From: Pseudomonadota bacterium
GTDB taxonomy: Bacteria > Pseudomonadota > Alphaproteobacteria > Acetobacterales > Acetobacteraceae
Length of the DNA stretch: 64,000 nt
Assembly (NCBI GenBank): GCA_021818505.1
Contig: JAKADX010000013.1
Location: forward strand, 1-64,000
Reading direction: 5' to 3'
The notes beneath the pieces are model-generated. The model did no database searches. It was not told the DNA's origin and saw only the letters and a list, made by a program, of their open reading frames with translations. Both the position numbers and the translations under genes were made by a program. Of this stretch, positions 54,477 to 63,366 are shown piece by piece. Position 1 is the stretch's first letter. Each line of letters begins with the position of its first letter.

Positions 54477-56579
54477 ATGCACATGGAACAGGCGATCGCC
54501 GCGCTGCGTTTCCAGCCCGCCCTGCCGGTCTGGTTGCTGGTGGCGCTGGGCGTGCTCTGCGTCGCGGTGCTGGCGGTCTCCGCGTGGCGGCGCGCGCCGG
54601 GGACGGTGTGGCGCGGATTTGCCTTTCTCGTTGTGCTGCTCTGGCTCGGCGGGCCGACGCTGGTGGAGGAGACGCGGCAGACCCTGCCGGATATCGGCCT
54701 GCTGGTGATCGACCAGACCGCCTCGATGTCGGTTGGCAACCGCACGCATCTCGCCGAACTCGCGCGCACCCGCATCGAACAGCAGGCGCACGGGCTGCAC
54801 GACCTGGAGCTGCGCACCATCGTCGTGCCCGAGGGTGGCAGCGAGGGCACGCGCCTGTTCGCCGCCATCGACCGCGCGCTGGCCGACATCCCGCGCGCGC
54901 GGCTGGCCGGCATCGTCGCTGTCACCGACGGGCAGGTTCATGACGTGCCGGCCACGCCGCCGGGCGGCGTGCCGCTGCACGTGCTGCTGGCGGGTCGCGG
55001 CGAGGAGACGGACCGCCGCATCCGCGTGATCGACGCGCCGGAATACGGCATCGTCGGCAAATCGGTGCAGTTGCGTGTTGCCGTCGAGGATCTCGGCGTG
55101 CCGCATGGCCTGCTCGACCGCAGCCCCGGTGCGGCGCGCCTGACCATCCGCCGCGACGGCGAGCCGCCGCGCGTGGAGAGCGTGCCGGTCGGCCGTCCGC
55201 ATGTGATCGACGTGCCGATCACGCGTGCCGGCCCGACCGTGATCGCGATGAGTGTCGAGAAACTTCCCGGCGAGGTCTCGACCGCCAACAACACCGCGGT
55301 GGTGCAGATCAACGGCGTGCGCGACCGGCTGCGCGTGCTGCTGGTCTCCGGCGAGCCCAATCCGGGCGAACGCACGTGGCGGCGGCTGCTGAAATCCGAT
55401 CCCGCCGTCGATCTCGTGCATTTCACGATCCTGCGTCCGCCGGAGAAGGACGACATGACGCCGCTGCGCGAACTGGCGCTGATCGCCTTTCCGGTGCGCG
55501 AACTGTTCATGCTCAAGATCAAGGAATTCGACCTCATCATCCTTGATCGCTTCCAGAACCGCGGCACGCTGCCGCCGCTCTATCTGCAGAACATCGCCGA
55601 TTACGTCCGCGAGGGCGGAGCGCTGCTGATGAGCGTGGGACCGGAGTTCACCGGCGATGCCAGCCTCGCCTTCGGCCCGCTCGGCACCGTGCTGCCGGCG
55701 ACGCCGCCGGAAAGCGGCGGCGTGGTCGATGGCGCGTTCCGCCCGGCGGTGACGCCGCTCGGCCTGCGCCATCCGGTCACGGCCGAACTGCCCGGACTGC
55801 ATGGCACGGCCACGCCCGGCTGGGGGCGCTGGTACCGCCGCATCGCGCCGATCGAGAACCATGGCGAGGTGTTGATGAGCGGGCCGGACGGCGCGCCGCT
55901 GCTGCTGCTCGATCGCGTCGGCGACCCGCAGACGGGTGGTCGTGTTGCCATGCTGCTGTCCGATCAGATCTGGCTGTGGTCGCGTGGCCATGACGGCGGC
56001 GGCCCGCAGGCCGAGCTGCTGCGCCGGGTCGCCCACTGGCTGATGAAGGAACCCGAGCTGGAGGAGACCGCGCTGACCGCCCGCGTCGAGGACGGCAGGC
56101 TGGCGGTCGAACGCCGCACCATCGCCGATGGTCCGCCCGGTGACGTGACCGTCACCGCCCCGGATGGCACGCAGACGCGCCTGACGCTGAAAGCCATCCG
56201 CCCCGGCCGCGCCGAGGCGCAGATGCCGGCCCACGCGCCCGGCGTATGGCAGGCAAGCGACGGCAGGCTGACGGCCTATGCCGCGGCGGGTGCCAGCAAT
56301 CCGCTGGAGCTTGCCGATCTGCGGGCGACCGCGACGGTGCTGGCGCCGCTGGTGCGCGCCTCGGGCGGCAGCGTCCACTGGCTCGACCCGGACGGTGCGC
56401 CGGACCTGCGGCGGATCGAGCCTGGACATGATGCGGCCGGCAGCGGATGGATTGGCTTGCAGCGGCGGCATGACCATCTTGTCACAGGAATCGCGGCGCT
56501 GCCGCTGCTGCCGGCCTGGGCGGCGCTGGTGCTGCTGCTGGGCCTCGCCGTCGCCGCGTGGCGTCGCGAGGCACGCTGA
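54477..56579 (+). CDS. Large MoxR-operon membrane protein
   Basis: 700 residues: two N-terminal membrane helices (about 15-35, 42-60), a VWA-like domain start with LLVIDQTASMSVGNR (Asp-X-Thr-Ala-Ser-Met-Ser as a MIDAS-like variant), and an Ig-like/CARDB-type stretch (VGKSVQLRVAVEDLG). A glutamine-amidotransferase-like domain follows (DLIILDRFQNRGTLPP, VREGGALLMSVGPEF), and a C-terminal helix closes it (LPLLPAWAALVLLLGLAVAAWR). It ends the moxR operon. Probably the membrane target or scaffold served by MoxR/DUF58. The ATG at 54477 or 54483 may be used. Confidence 0.85.
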   Translation: MHMEQAIAALRFQPALPVWLLVALGVLCVAVLAVSAWRRAPGTVWRGFAFLVVLLWLGGPTLVEETRQTLPDIGLLVIDQTASMSVGNRTHLAELARTRIEQQAHGLHDLELRTIVVPEGGSEGTRLFAAIDRALADIPRARLAGIVAVTDGQVHDVPATPPGGVPLHVLLAGRGEETDRRIRVIDAPEYGIVGKSVQLRVAVEDLGVPHGLLDRSPGAARLTIRRDGEPPRVESVPVGRPHVIDVPITRAGPTVIAMSVEKLPGEVSTANNTAVVQINGVRDRLRVLLVSGEPNPGERTWRRLLKSDPAVDLVHFTILRPPEKDDMTPLRELALIAFPVRELFMLKIKEFDLIILDRFQNRGTLPPLYLQNIADYVREGGALLMSVGPEFTGDASLAFGPLGTVLPATPPESGGVVDGAFRPAVTPLGLRHPVTAELPGLHGTATPGWGRWYRRIAPIENHGEVLMSGPDGAPLLLLDRVGDPQTGGRVAMLLSDQIWLWSRGHDGGGPQAELLRRVAHWLMKEPELEETALTARVEDGRLAVERRTIADGPPGDVTVTAPDGTQTRLTLKAIRPGRAEAQMPAHAPGVWQASDGRLTAYAAAGASNPLELADLRATATVLAPLVRASGGSVHWLDPDGAPDLRRIEPGHDAAGSGWIGLQRRHDHLVTGIAALPLLPAWAALVLLLGLAVAAWRREAR

Positions 56580-57133
56580 CGAAGGCCTGGCCGGGCGCGA
56601 AGGGAGGGCGTGTCTTCCAGAACGTGCAAGATCCCGAACGCGGCTCCTCCGGTTCCTCGACGCCATGGCCGGCGCTTCTGGGGTTCATCGGGCTGACGTT
56701 GCTGGTCGGCGTATGCGCTGCCGCGCTGACCGCGCCGGCGGTCCACGGGTGGTATCTGTCGCTCCGACGCCCAGCCGGGGTGCCACCGAACTGGCTGTTC
56801 GGGCCGGTGTGGACCGTGCTTTACGCCCTGATGGCGGTCGCCGCCTGGCTCGTCTGGCAACTGCCCTGGCACCGGCGCGCGCTGTCGCTATGGGGGTGGC
56901 AGCTTTTGGCCAACGCGCTGTGGACACCCCTGTTCTTCGGCCTGCACCTGATGGCGCCGGCGATGTTCGAGATCGTCCTGTTGCTGTTGCTGATCGGCCT
57001 GACTCTCGCCGAATTCTATCGGCTGTCGCGCAGCGCCGCGCTGCTGATGCTCCCGTATTTGCTCTGGACGTGCTACGCGGGTTATCTCAATGCCGGATTC
57101 TGGTGGCTGAATCCGGCACAGGCCTGGGGATAG
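56558..57133 (+). CDS. TspO/MBR-family tryptophan-rich sensory protein
   Basis: 191 residues from ATG 56558, which overlaps the previous gene by 22 bases; GTG 56624 is an alternative start and would leave a more typical 169 residues. Five membrane helices with the family motifs RPAGVPPNWLFGPVWTVLY, ANALWTPLFFGLH and YLLWTCYAGYLNAGFWWLN. TspO binds porphyrins and affects tetrapyrrole or stress responses. The first 40 residues upstream of the membrane fold look non-conserved. The stop lies within a 13-bp tandem repeat. Confidence 0.9.
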   Translation: MASRGTLTKAWPGAKGGRVFQNVQDPERGSSGSSTPWPALLGFIGLTLLVGVCAAALTAPAVHGWYLSLRRPAGVPPNWLFGPVWTVLYALMAVAAWLVWQLPWHRRALSLWGWQLLANALWTPLFFGLHLMAPAMFEIVLLLLLIGLTLAEFYRLSRSAALLMLPYLLWTCYAGYLNAGFWWLNPAQAWG

Positions 57134-57158
57134 ACGCTGGGGATAGACGCTGGGGATA
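57124..57158. repeat. 13-bp tandem repeat spanning the tspO stop
   Basis: CTGGGGATAGACG occurs at 57124-57136 and 57137-57149, followed by a partial third copy CTGGGGATAG (57150-57158). Each copy contains the Trp-Gly-stop reading (TGG GGA TAG), the first copy being the real tspO stop. Spacing of 13 puts later copies out of frame. Confidence 0.85.
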
Positions 57159-57167
57159 GGCGGGGCG

Positions 57168-57797
57168 ATGCGAGCAGGACGCGCGGCGATCGGGACGGTG
57201 TTTGGGACGTTGCTGCTGGCGGTGGGCGCGGGGCCGGCGGCGGCGCAGATGTCCGGGGCGGCGATGATGCCCGGTGCGGGCGGATTCTCGCCGATGGTCA
57301 AACCCGACAGCACGGCGGGCAAGGGGCCGGAAGCGGTCCCCTCGGCACTGCCCGGCGCAAGGCCCGGCATCGGCGCGGCACCGGCCGACAAAAGCGTCGC
57401 CGACCTGCCGCCGAACCAGGCGCTGTTCGACGCCATCAACCGCGGCGACATCGGCGAGGCGCGCGACGCCATCAATCGCGGCGCCGATATCCGCACCGAG
57501 AACGTGCTCGGCATGACGCCGCTGGAACTCTCGATCGACCTCAGCCGCAACGACATCACCTTCATGCTGCTGTCGCTGCGCGGCGCCAGCGCCGGGGCGA
57601 TCTCGGCCAAGGCGGCTGCCGCGGCCCCGGCGTCCGCGTCGGCGGCCACGGCGCCGGCGGTCAAGGTCGTGGAACGGCGCGTCGCGTCCAAGCCGGCCCC
57701 GGCCGCTCCGGCGGCGCGGGTGTACGCGGTGTCCACCAATCCCGGCACGCCGGATCCGCAATCCGGCTTTCTTGGCTTCGGCCGCACCGAGCCGTAG
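57168..57797 (+). CDS. Small exported ankyrin-repeat-like protein
   Basis: 209 residues. A signal peptide is evident (RAGRAAIGTVFGTLLLAVGAGPAAAQM, cleavage near 27), then a low-complexity Gly/Pro linker. A single ankyrin-like unit covers about 83-140 (NQALFDAINRGDIGEARDAINRGADIRTENVLGMTPLELSIDLSRNDI). The tail is Ala/Pro-rich. Probably a periplasmic scaffold of unknown role. It follows tspO after the tandem repeat. Confidence 0.75.
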   Translation: MRAGRAAIGTVFGTLLLAVGAGPAAAQMSGAAMMPGAGGFSPMVKPDSTAGKGPEAVPSALPGARPGIGAAPADKSVADLPPNQALFDAINRGDIGEARDAINRGADIRTENVLGMTPLELSIDLSRNDITFMLLSLRGASAGAISAKAAAAAPASASAATAPAVKVVERRVASKPAPAAPAARVYAVSTNPGTPDPQSGFLGFGRTEP

Positions 57798-57803
57798 CGC
57801 GCC

Positions 57804-58979
57804 TCAGCGTCCTGCCGCCGCCATCTCCTCCAGGATCGCCTGGACGGTGCCGCGCAGCATGGGGATGTCCACCGTGAAGTTGCGCGCGTCGCCCTGCGTG
57901 CTCGGGTCGCGCCAGACCCCGTCCGACGGCGGCACATAGGCGAGGTGCTGGCGGCGGATGCGGGCGATCTCGCCCTGCAGCCAGTTGCGGCGGTTGATCG
58001 CGATGATGCGCGTGCCGGGGCGCGCGAACAGCGCGTTGTGCAGCACCGAGCCATATTCCGCGACGATCACCTCGGCGGCGCGGAACAGGCGCATCTGCTC
58101 GGGGAAGGACAGTGTCTCGGGATGCACGACCGTGAAGCCGAGGCCGGTCAGCATCGCCTCGACCTCCGCCTCGTTCAGCAGGCGCCTGGCGCCCCAGAAG
58201 CGGGCGCGCGAGAGATACAGGCGGCGCGGACCGTCGGGCACCGTCTCCTCGGCGATGCCGCAGCGCGCGATCAGGTCGGAGATCAGCAGGCTGAACAGCG
58301 GGCTCAGCGCCCAGTCCACCTGCATCATGTTCGGCACCACGAAGGCAGGCGCGGCGACGATCTGGTGCCTGGGGTCGTACCATAGGATGCCGCCCAGCCC
58401 GCCATAGGTGACGGCGAACCGCTTGGCCCATTCCGGGGCTTCCGAAGGTGCCGCCAGCGGGATCGGCCGGCCCATGCGCCCGAGCAGGTTCACCAGGAAC
58501 AGCCGCGGCAACACCTCGACCAGGAAATGGCCCCAGACCAGGTTGGGATGGAAGGCGGTGGCGATCGGCTGATCGAGCCTCAGCACTTCTGCGCCCGGCA
58601 GGTCGAAGGAGCCGGCGACGTCCAGCGGCAGCGTGTGCGGGCGCTGGTTCAGCCAGCCGAGGAAGTAGTTCGGCAGGCAGTCCTCACGATGGAAGAACCG
58701 CCCACCGCGCACCAGCAGCCCCGCGCCGCCGAGGCGGAAGCCGTTCAGCGCATAGACGGCCACTTCGGTCGGCATGGCGGCGTGGTGGTGGCGGGCGACG
58801 ATCGCCGGATCGAGCGTCGCCTCGGCATGCAGCGGCAGCGCGCGCGGCGGTGCGACGGAGGGAAACAGCAGCAGCCGCTCGTCGCGTCCGCGCAGCGCGA
58901 AGTCGCCCAGATCGGCGGTCGGTTGAAACGTGACCGGCTCCAGCCCGCCACAGGCGGGGGGCGGTCCCTCAGCCGTCAT
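57804..58979 (-). CDS. Glycosyltransferase family 61 protein
   Basis: 391 residues. WGHFLVEVLPRLFLVN is the DUF563/GT61 entry motif. The C-terminal half has RLYLSRARFWGARRLLNEAEVEAML, FPEQMRLFRAAEVIVAEYGSVLHNALFARPGTRIIAIN, both family hallmarks. GT61 enzymes transfer xylose or GlcNAc-type sugars; bacterial members work on exopolysaccharide or cell-surface glycans. The donor and acceptor are unknown. Convergent with the exported protein and divergent from the Nudix-like gene. Confidence 0.88.
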   Translation of the reverse strand: MTAEGPPPACGGLEPVTFQPTADLGDFALRGRDERLLLFPSVAPPRALPLHAEATLDPAIVARHHHAAMPTEVAVYALNGFRLGGAGLLVRGGRFFHREDCLPNYFLGWLNQRPHTLPLDVAGSFDLPGAEVLRLDQPIATAFHPNLVWGHFLVEVLPRLFLVNLLGRMGRPIPLAAPSEAPEWAKRFAVTYGGLGGILWYDPRHQIVAAPAFVVPNMMQVDWALSPLFSLLISDLIARCGIAEETVPDGPRRLYLSRARFWGARRLLNEAEVEAMLTGLGFTVVHPETLSFPEQMRLFRAAEVIVAEYGSVLHNALFARPGTRIIAINRRNWLQGEIARIRRQHLAYVPPSDGVWRDPSTQGDARNFTVDIPMLRGTVQAILEEMAAAGR

Positions 58980-59044
58980 GGCGCGCTCCGTCGGGGCGGC
59001 GACAGGCGGGGACGTGGGGCATCGGGCTCGCTTCGGCTCACGGG

Positions 59045-59884
59045 ATGGCCGGGCATTGGACCGATTGCGGCTGGTGCGTCAAGCACGGCGCGCCCTTGCG
59101 ATGGCTCCCCCGGCCGCGTCAGATGCCGCCGGCGGCGGGGGGCGATCGGGTGGCGGATGACGGCTGGCGCGTGCATGAGGTGGCCGGCGCGGTGGCAATC
59201 CGCGTCGTGCGCGACATGCCCGAACTGCCGGCGGCGATCGAGGCGGAGGTGGCGGCGCTGTGGGACGCGGCGCAGCGCCGGGCGGGCGGGCGGCTGTTCA
59301 ACGGCCGGGTGTTCTCGGCCGACCTGATCACGCCTGTGCGCATCGACGGGCATTGGACCGAGTTCCGCCGCAGCGTCGCGCAGATGCAGCGCCCGGCGCT
59401 GTTCGCCGCCCTGGGCGTGCGGTCGCTGGCGATCAATGGCGTGATCGCGGGCACGGATTTCGTGGTGTTCGGCCGCCGCCCGGACGATGCGGTGTATCAG
59501 CCCGGCGAGTGGCAGTTGCCGCCGGCCGGCAGCATCGACCCCTCCGCCGAGGACGCCGCCGGGCGGATCGACCCGCTGCGCCAGGTGCACGCGGAACTGG
59601 CGGAGGAACTCGGGATGCCGGCCGATTCCGTGGCGGGGGCGCGGGCACTGGCGATCGTCGAGCACCCCGGCAGCCATGTCTGCGACCTCGGCATGGCACT
59701 GCGCACCGACTGGACCGAGGCCGCCATCCGCGCCGCCCATGCCGGGCACGGCAACGGCGAATACACGGCGCTGGAGATGGTGCCGCACGCCGGCCTGACG
59801 GCGTTCCTGGCGCGCCATGCCGGGCGGGTGACCGGGCAGGCGCCGGCCTTCCTGGCACGGGCAGGGGTGCTGCGCGACACATAG
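59045..59884 (+). CDS. Nudix-fold protein with degenerate Nudix box
   Basis: 279 residues; the first 35 to 45 may be non-coding and an internal start such as GTG 59150 is plausible. A Nudix-like core lies at about 155-240: PPAGSIDPSAED, then a longer than usual spacer, then VHAELAEELGM. The catalytic arginine (normally in R-E-x2-E-E) is replaced by Ala, and the spacing G-x6-E departs from G-x5-E. The N-terminal half has VFSADLITPVRIDGHWTEFRRS. Similar proteins are annotated only as hypothetical or NUDIX in my recollection. Likely not a normal hydrolase. Unlinked to either neighbour. Confidence 0.65.
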   Translation: MAGHWTDCGWCVKHGAPLRWLPRPRQMPPAAGGDRVADDGWRVHEVAGAVAIRVVRDMPELPAAIEAEVAALWDAAQRRAGGRLFNGRVFSADLITPVRIDGHWTEFRRSVAQMQRPALFAALGVRSLAINGVIAGTDFVVFGRRPDDAVYQPGEWQLPPAGSIDPSAEDAAGRIDPLRQVHAELAEELGMPADSVAGARALAIVEHPGSHVCDLGMALRTDWTEAAIRAAHAGHGNGEYTALEMVPHAGLTAFLARHAGRVTGQAPAFLARAGVLRDT

Positions 59885-59939
59885 GCCGTGCTTGACTCCG
59901 CCATGCTTGACTCAGCCGGGCGGGCCGGGAATCGATAGC

Positions 59940-59954
59940 GAACAAACAGCGAAC
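59940..59954 (+). promoter_or_regulatory. LexA (SOS) box upstream of imuA
   Basis: GAAC-N7-GAAC direct repeat (59940-59943 and 59951-59954), a perfect alphaproteobacterial LexA site, ending 20 bases before the imuA GTG. A third GAAC lies at 59958-59961. It predicts DNA-damage induction of imuA-imuB. Confidence 0.85.
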
Positions 59955-59974
59955 ATCGAACCCCCGTCCGAGCC

Positions 59975-60760
59975 GTGTCAACCCTGCATTCGCTCCCCAC
60001 CTATTCGCTTGCAGTGCTCCGCGCCCGCCTCGCCGCCGCCGCCATCCCGGCGGGGCGACACGGATCGGTCGCGTTCGGCGATCCGCGCGTCGATGCCCAT
60101 CTGCCGCCGGGCGGGCTGGCGCTGGGCGCGCTGCACGAGGTCGCCGCCGAGGGCATCGAGGCGGAGACCGGGGCACTGACCGCCGCCTTCGCCGCCGCCC
60201 TGCTCGCCCGCCTGCTGACCCGTGTCGGGGAGGCGCGGCCGGTGATCTGGATCGCCCGCCGCGCCGACCTCTACCCGCCCGGCCTTGCCGCTTACGGTCT
60301 CGACCCGGCGCGGCTGCTGCTGGTGCAGAGCGGTAGCGACGCGCTGACCCTCGGCGCCGCCGAGACGGCGCTGCGCGATGGCGCGGCCGCTTCGGTGGTG
60401 GCGGAGACCGGGGCGTTCCCCCGCCTCGCCGGGCGGCGGCTGACGCTGGCGGCGGAGGCCGGCGGCAGCACCGGCTTGGTGCTGCGCCGCTGGCCGCATG
60501 GCCGCAAGGCCGCGGGTGCCGGCCGCGCCGAGGGCAGTGCCGCCACGCGCTGGCGCATCGCCACGGTGCCCAGCCTGCCCGAAGGGCACGCGCCGGGGGC
60601 GCCGCGCTGGCAGGTGACGCTGACCCACGCCCGCGGCGGGCGGCCGGGGGAGTGGACCATGACGGCGGACAAGGGAGAGGACGATGCGCCGTATGCTCTG
60701 CGCGTGGTTGCCGGGCTGGCCGACGCTGCTGGCGGCACGTCGCAGCGCCGCCGCGCCTGA
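59975..60760 (+). CDS. imuA: SOS mutagenesis factor ImuA
   Basis: 261 residues from GTG 59975. RecA-like ATPase fold of the ImuA/SulA-like family: HLPPGGLALGALHEVAAEG is the family opener, then IWIARRADLYPPGLAAYGLDPARLLLVQ, and TGLVLRRWP. ImuA links RecA with ImuB in translesion mutagenesis. Downstream of a LexA box. It overlaps imuB by 77 bases. The C-terminal 20 residues (GGTSQRRRA) lie inside the imuB coding region. Confidence 0.87.
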   Translation: MSTLHSLPTYSLAVLRARLAAAAIPAGRHGSVAFGDPRVDAHLPPGGLALGALHEVAAEGIEAETGALTAAFAAALLARLLTRVGEARPVIWIARRADLYPPGLAAYGLDPARLLLVQSGSDALTLGAAETALRDGAAASVVAETGAFPRLAGRRLTLAAEAGGSTGLVLRRWPHGRKAAGAGRAEGSAATRWRIATVPSLPEGHAPGAPRWQVTLTHARGGRPGEWTMTADKGEDDAPYALRVVAGLADAAGGTSQRRRA

Positions 60761-62195
60761 CCGCCCGCGCGCCACGGTCGAGAGCGTGCGCGGCCAGCGT
60801 CGGCTGGTCGCGGTCTGCCCGCAGGCCGAGCAGGCCGGGCTGACCCCTGGGATGCCGCTCGCCCAGGCCCGCGCGCTCTGCCCCACGCTCGACCCGGTGC
60901 CGGCCGACCCCGAGGGCGACCGCGCGGCGCTGGCGCGGCTGGCGGCGTGGTGCGAGCGCTACACCCCGCTCGCCGTCGCCGATCCGCCGGACGGGGTGGT
61001 GCTGGACATCACCGGCTGCGCGCATCTGCTGGGCGGCGAGGCGGCGCTGGCGGCGGATTTGCAGGCGCGGCTGGAGCGCGCCGGGCTGGCGGCGCGGATC
61101 GCGGTGGCCGGCAGCGCCGCCGCCGCCTGGGCGCTGGCGCTGGCGCGGCCCGGCGTGCTGCCGCCGGGCGAGGAGGCGGCGGCGCTGGGTCCGCTGCCGC
61201 TGGCGCTGCTGCGGCTGGACCCGCGGACGGTCGCGGGGCTGCGGCGGCTGGGCGTGCGCACGGTGGCGGAACTGGCGCGGCTGCCGCGCGGCGAGATCAC
61301 GGCCCGCTTCGGCGCGGCACCGCTGCTGCGACTCGATCAGGTGCTCGGCGCCGCCGGGGAGGCGATCGTCTGGCCGCAGGCCGCCACACCCTGGAGCGAG
61401 CGGCAGGATTTCGCCGAGCCGATCGGCACCCCCGAGTCGCTCGCCGCCGCGCTGGGCGTGCTGGCCGGACGGCTATGCGCGCGGCTGGCGACGGCGCGGC
61501 AGGGTGGGCGGCGCTTCGTCGCCCGGTTTCGCCGCGTGGACGGCGACGCGCCGGCGATCGCGGTCGCCACCGCCCTGCCGGTGCGCGATGCCGCCTGGCT
61601 GACGCGGCTGCTGACGGCGCAACTGGAGACAGTCGATCCCGGCTTCGGCGTCGAGGCGGTGACGCTGGCGGCAGCGGCGACCGCGCCGCTGGCGCCGCGC
61701 CAGTCCCGCCTCGGCGACCTCGCGCAGCCGGCGGAGGAGCGGCTGGCGATGACGCTGGACCGGCTGGGCGGCCGGCTGGGCCCGGAGGCGGTGTGGCGGC
61801 CGGCGCCGGTCGCGAGCCATGTGCCGGAGCGCAGCCTGCGCCGTGCCGCGCCGCTGGCACCCCCGCCCGACTGGCTGACGGGACCGCCGCGGCCGGTGCG
61901 GCTGCTGCGGCGGCCGGAGCCGATCAGCGCGGTGGCCCCCATCCCCGACGACCCGCCGCTGCTGTTCCGCTGGCGCGGCACGCTGCACCGGGTGCGCGCG
62001 GCCAGCGGCCCGGAACGGATCGCCGCCGAGTGGTGGCGGCGCCCCGAACCGGCCGGGGAGCGGGAGGAGGCGGACCTGGTGCGGGATTATTACCGGGTGG
62101 AGGACGGCGCCGGCGCACGGTTCTGGCTGTTCCGCACCGGGCGGAATGCCGGCGCCGCGACGGCGCGCTGGTTCCTGCACGGGCTGTTCGGCTGA
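60684..62195 (+). CDS. imuB: ImuB, inactive Y-family polymerase adaptor
   Basis: 503 residues. Y-family fold without the catalytic acids: the usual palm Asp/Glu positions read VVLDITGCAHLLGG (as ImuB, not DinB), then the ImuB fingers/little-finger order (PLALLRLDPRTVAGLRRLGVRTVAELARLPRGEI). The C-terminus has YYRVEDGAGARFWLFRTGR, which includes the DnaE2/clamp-interacting region. It recruits DnaE2 and the beta clamp. dnaE2 is not next to it here; instead a Hint-protein gene faces it. Confidence 0.9.
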   Translation: MRRMLCAWLPGWPTLLAARRSAAAPDRPRATVESVRGQRRLVAVCPQAEQAGLTPGMPLAQARALCPTLDPVPADPEGDRAALARLAAWCERYTPLAVADPPDGVVLDITGCAHLLGGEAALAADLQARLERAGLAARIAVAGSAAAAWALALARPGVLPPGEEAAALGPLPLALLRLDPRTVAGLRRLGVRTVAELARLPRGEITARFGAAPLLRLDQVLGAAGEAIVWPQAATPWSERQDFAEPIGTPESLAAALGVLAGRLCARLATARQGGRRFVARFRRVDGDAPAIAVATALPVRDAAWLTRLLTAQLETVDPGFGVEAVTLAAAATAPLAPRQSRLGDLAQPAEERLAMTLDRLGGRLGPEAVWRPAPVASHVPERSLRRAAPLAPPPDWLTGPPRPVRLLRRPEPISAVAPIPDDPPLLFRWRGTLHRVRAASGPERIAAEWWRRPEPAGEREEADLVRDYYRVEDGAGARFWLFRTGRNAGAATARWFLHGLFG

Positions 62196-62230
62196 GCGGG
62201 GCGCCCCCCCTCAGCCAAACCGGGAACGCC

Positions 62231-63187
62231 TCAGGCGGCCCTGGCGACCGGCGCGAACAGCGCCGTGCGTGCCGCCAGTTGCGCGCGCGCCGCCGCCGGC
62301 AACTGCCGCTGCGCCCGCACCCGCGGCCAGGGCATCTCCTCGACCGACTCGGGCGCCGTGCGCTCGGCGAAGTTCATGAAGCCGATGTCCTCGACCCCTT
62401 CCAGATAGCTCTCGGCCGGCGCGCCTTCCGCCAGCAGCAGGGCATGGGTGTCGAGTTCGAGGTGGTAGTAGGTGAACACCGGCAGCACGTCCTGCTCCCG
62501 CACCACCGAGGTGCCGTTCACCAGCGCGCTCGCCTGCACCAGCACGTCGCCGACGCGGATGGCATGGCTGGGCGAGACCAGCAGGTCGCGGGACGGCACG
62601 TTCTCGGCCAGCGCGCCGGCCTTGATGCGCACCGGCAGCACCAGCAACGGATCGGCGAAGACGCGCGAGACAACGGTGCGGCCGAGCCAGCGCACCGGCA
62701 TCGCCCGCCCCTCGGCGGTGAGCACCACGTCGCCCGCCGCGAGCGACTCGATCGGCACGGCGCCCGCCGGCGTGTCGATCAGCGTGCCGGCGACAAAGCA
62801 GCCGATGGAGTCCGTACTGAGGTTCCAGTGGGTCGCCTGGTCGGTCAGCGTCGATCCGGTGTTGTCCGGCGTGACCGTGATGGAGCCGGCGGGTGGCGCG
62901 ACCTGGCCGCTTGGCACGAACAGAAAATAGTTGCCGTTGGACAGGCCCACCATCCCCTGATAGGTCGCCCCGCTAACGGTATAGGTCGTAACACCGACAA
63001 AAGTGTACGTTATCTTCGATCCGCTCACATCGGTGAAAAACGTCCTTTGCGCCGAGGTGCCTACGATCTTTCTGCCGGCTTTCGTTGCATCATTGCTGAT
63101 GAGGACACTATTGGAAACAGTGCCGATATTTGTTTTGGCATTGTATCCACTGATGGCATACACGTCCATACTCTCAACGAAGGCCAT
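62231..63187 (-). CDS. Hint-domain protein, short form
   Basis: 318 residues. The N-terminal 125 residues are beta-rich (VYAISGYNAKTNIGTVSNSVLI, YTVSGATYQGMVGLSNGNYFLFV). The Hint_2 domain begins at SIGCFVAGTLIDTPAG (Cys near 129) with IESLAAGDVVLTAEG, VRWLGRTVVSRV, the histidine in VSPSHAI, and ESYLEGVEDIGF at its end. It lacks the C-terminal domain of the other two Hint proteins and ends in an Ala/Arg-rich tail. No clear signal peptide. Its 3' end faces imuB; its 5' region faces the amidohydrolase gene. Confidence 0.88.
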   Translation of the reverse strand: MAFVESMDVYAISGYNAKTNIGTVSNSVLISNDATKAGRKIVGTSAQRTFFTDVSGSKITYTFVGVTTYTVSGATYQGMVGLSNGNYFLFVPSGQVAPPAGSITVTPDNTGSTLTDQATHWNLSTDSIGCFVAGTLIDTPAGAVPIESLAAGDVVLTAEGRAMPVRWLGRTVVSRVFADPLLVLPVRIKAGALAENVPSRDLLVSPSHAIRVGDVLVQASALVNGTSVVREQDVLPVFTYYHLELDTHALLLAEGAPAESYLEGVEDIGFMNFAERTAPESVEEMPWPRVRAQRQLPAAARAQLAARTALFAPVARAA

Positions 63188-63366
63188 TGTCGCTTCGTCC
63201 GAATCCTGTTGACTCCGTGATTAAATGTCATACCACACTCGACACGGTTCCGTCAAGGTTTCTCGTTGGTGTTTCGAGACCATGTCGAAATCTGATCACA
63301 TCCGGCATGTGAACGGCGATGCGCGACCTGCGCTGTGCATTGCCCGCGGCGCCGCCGCCCGCTTCA

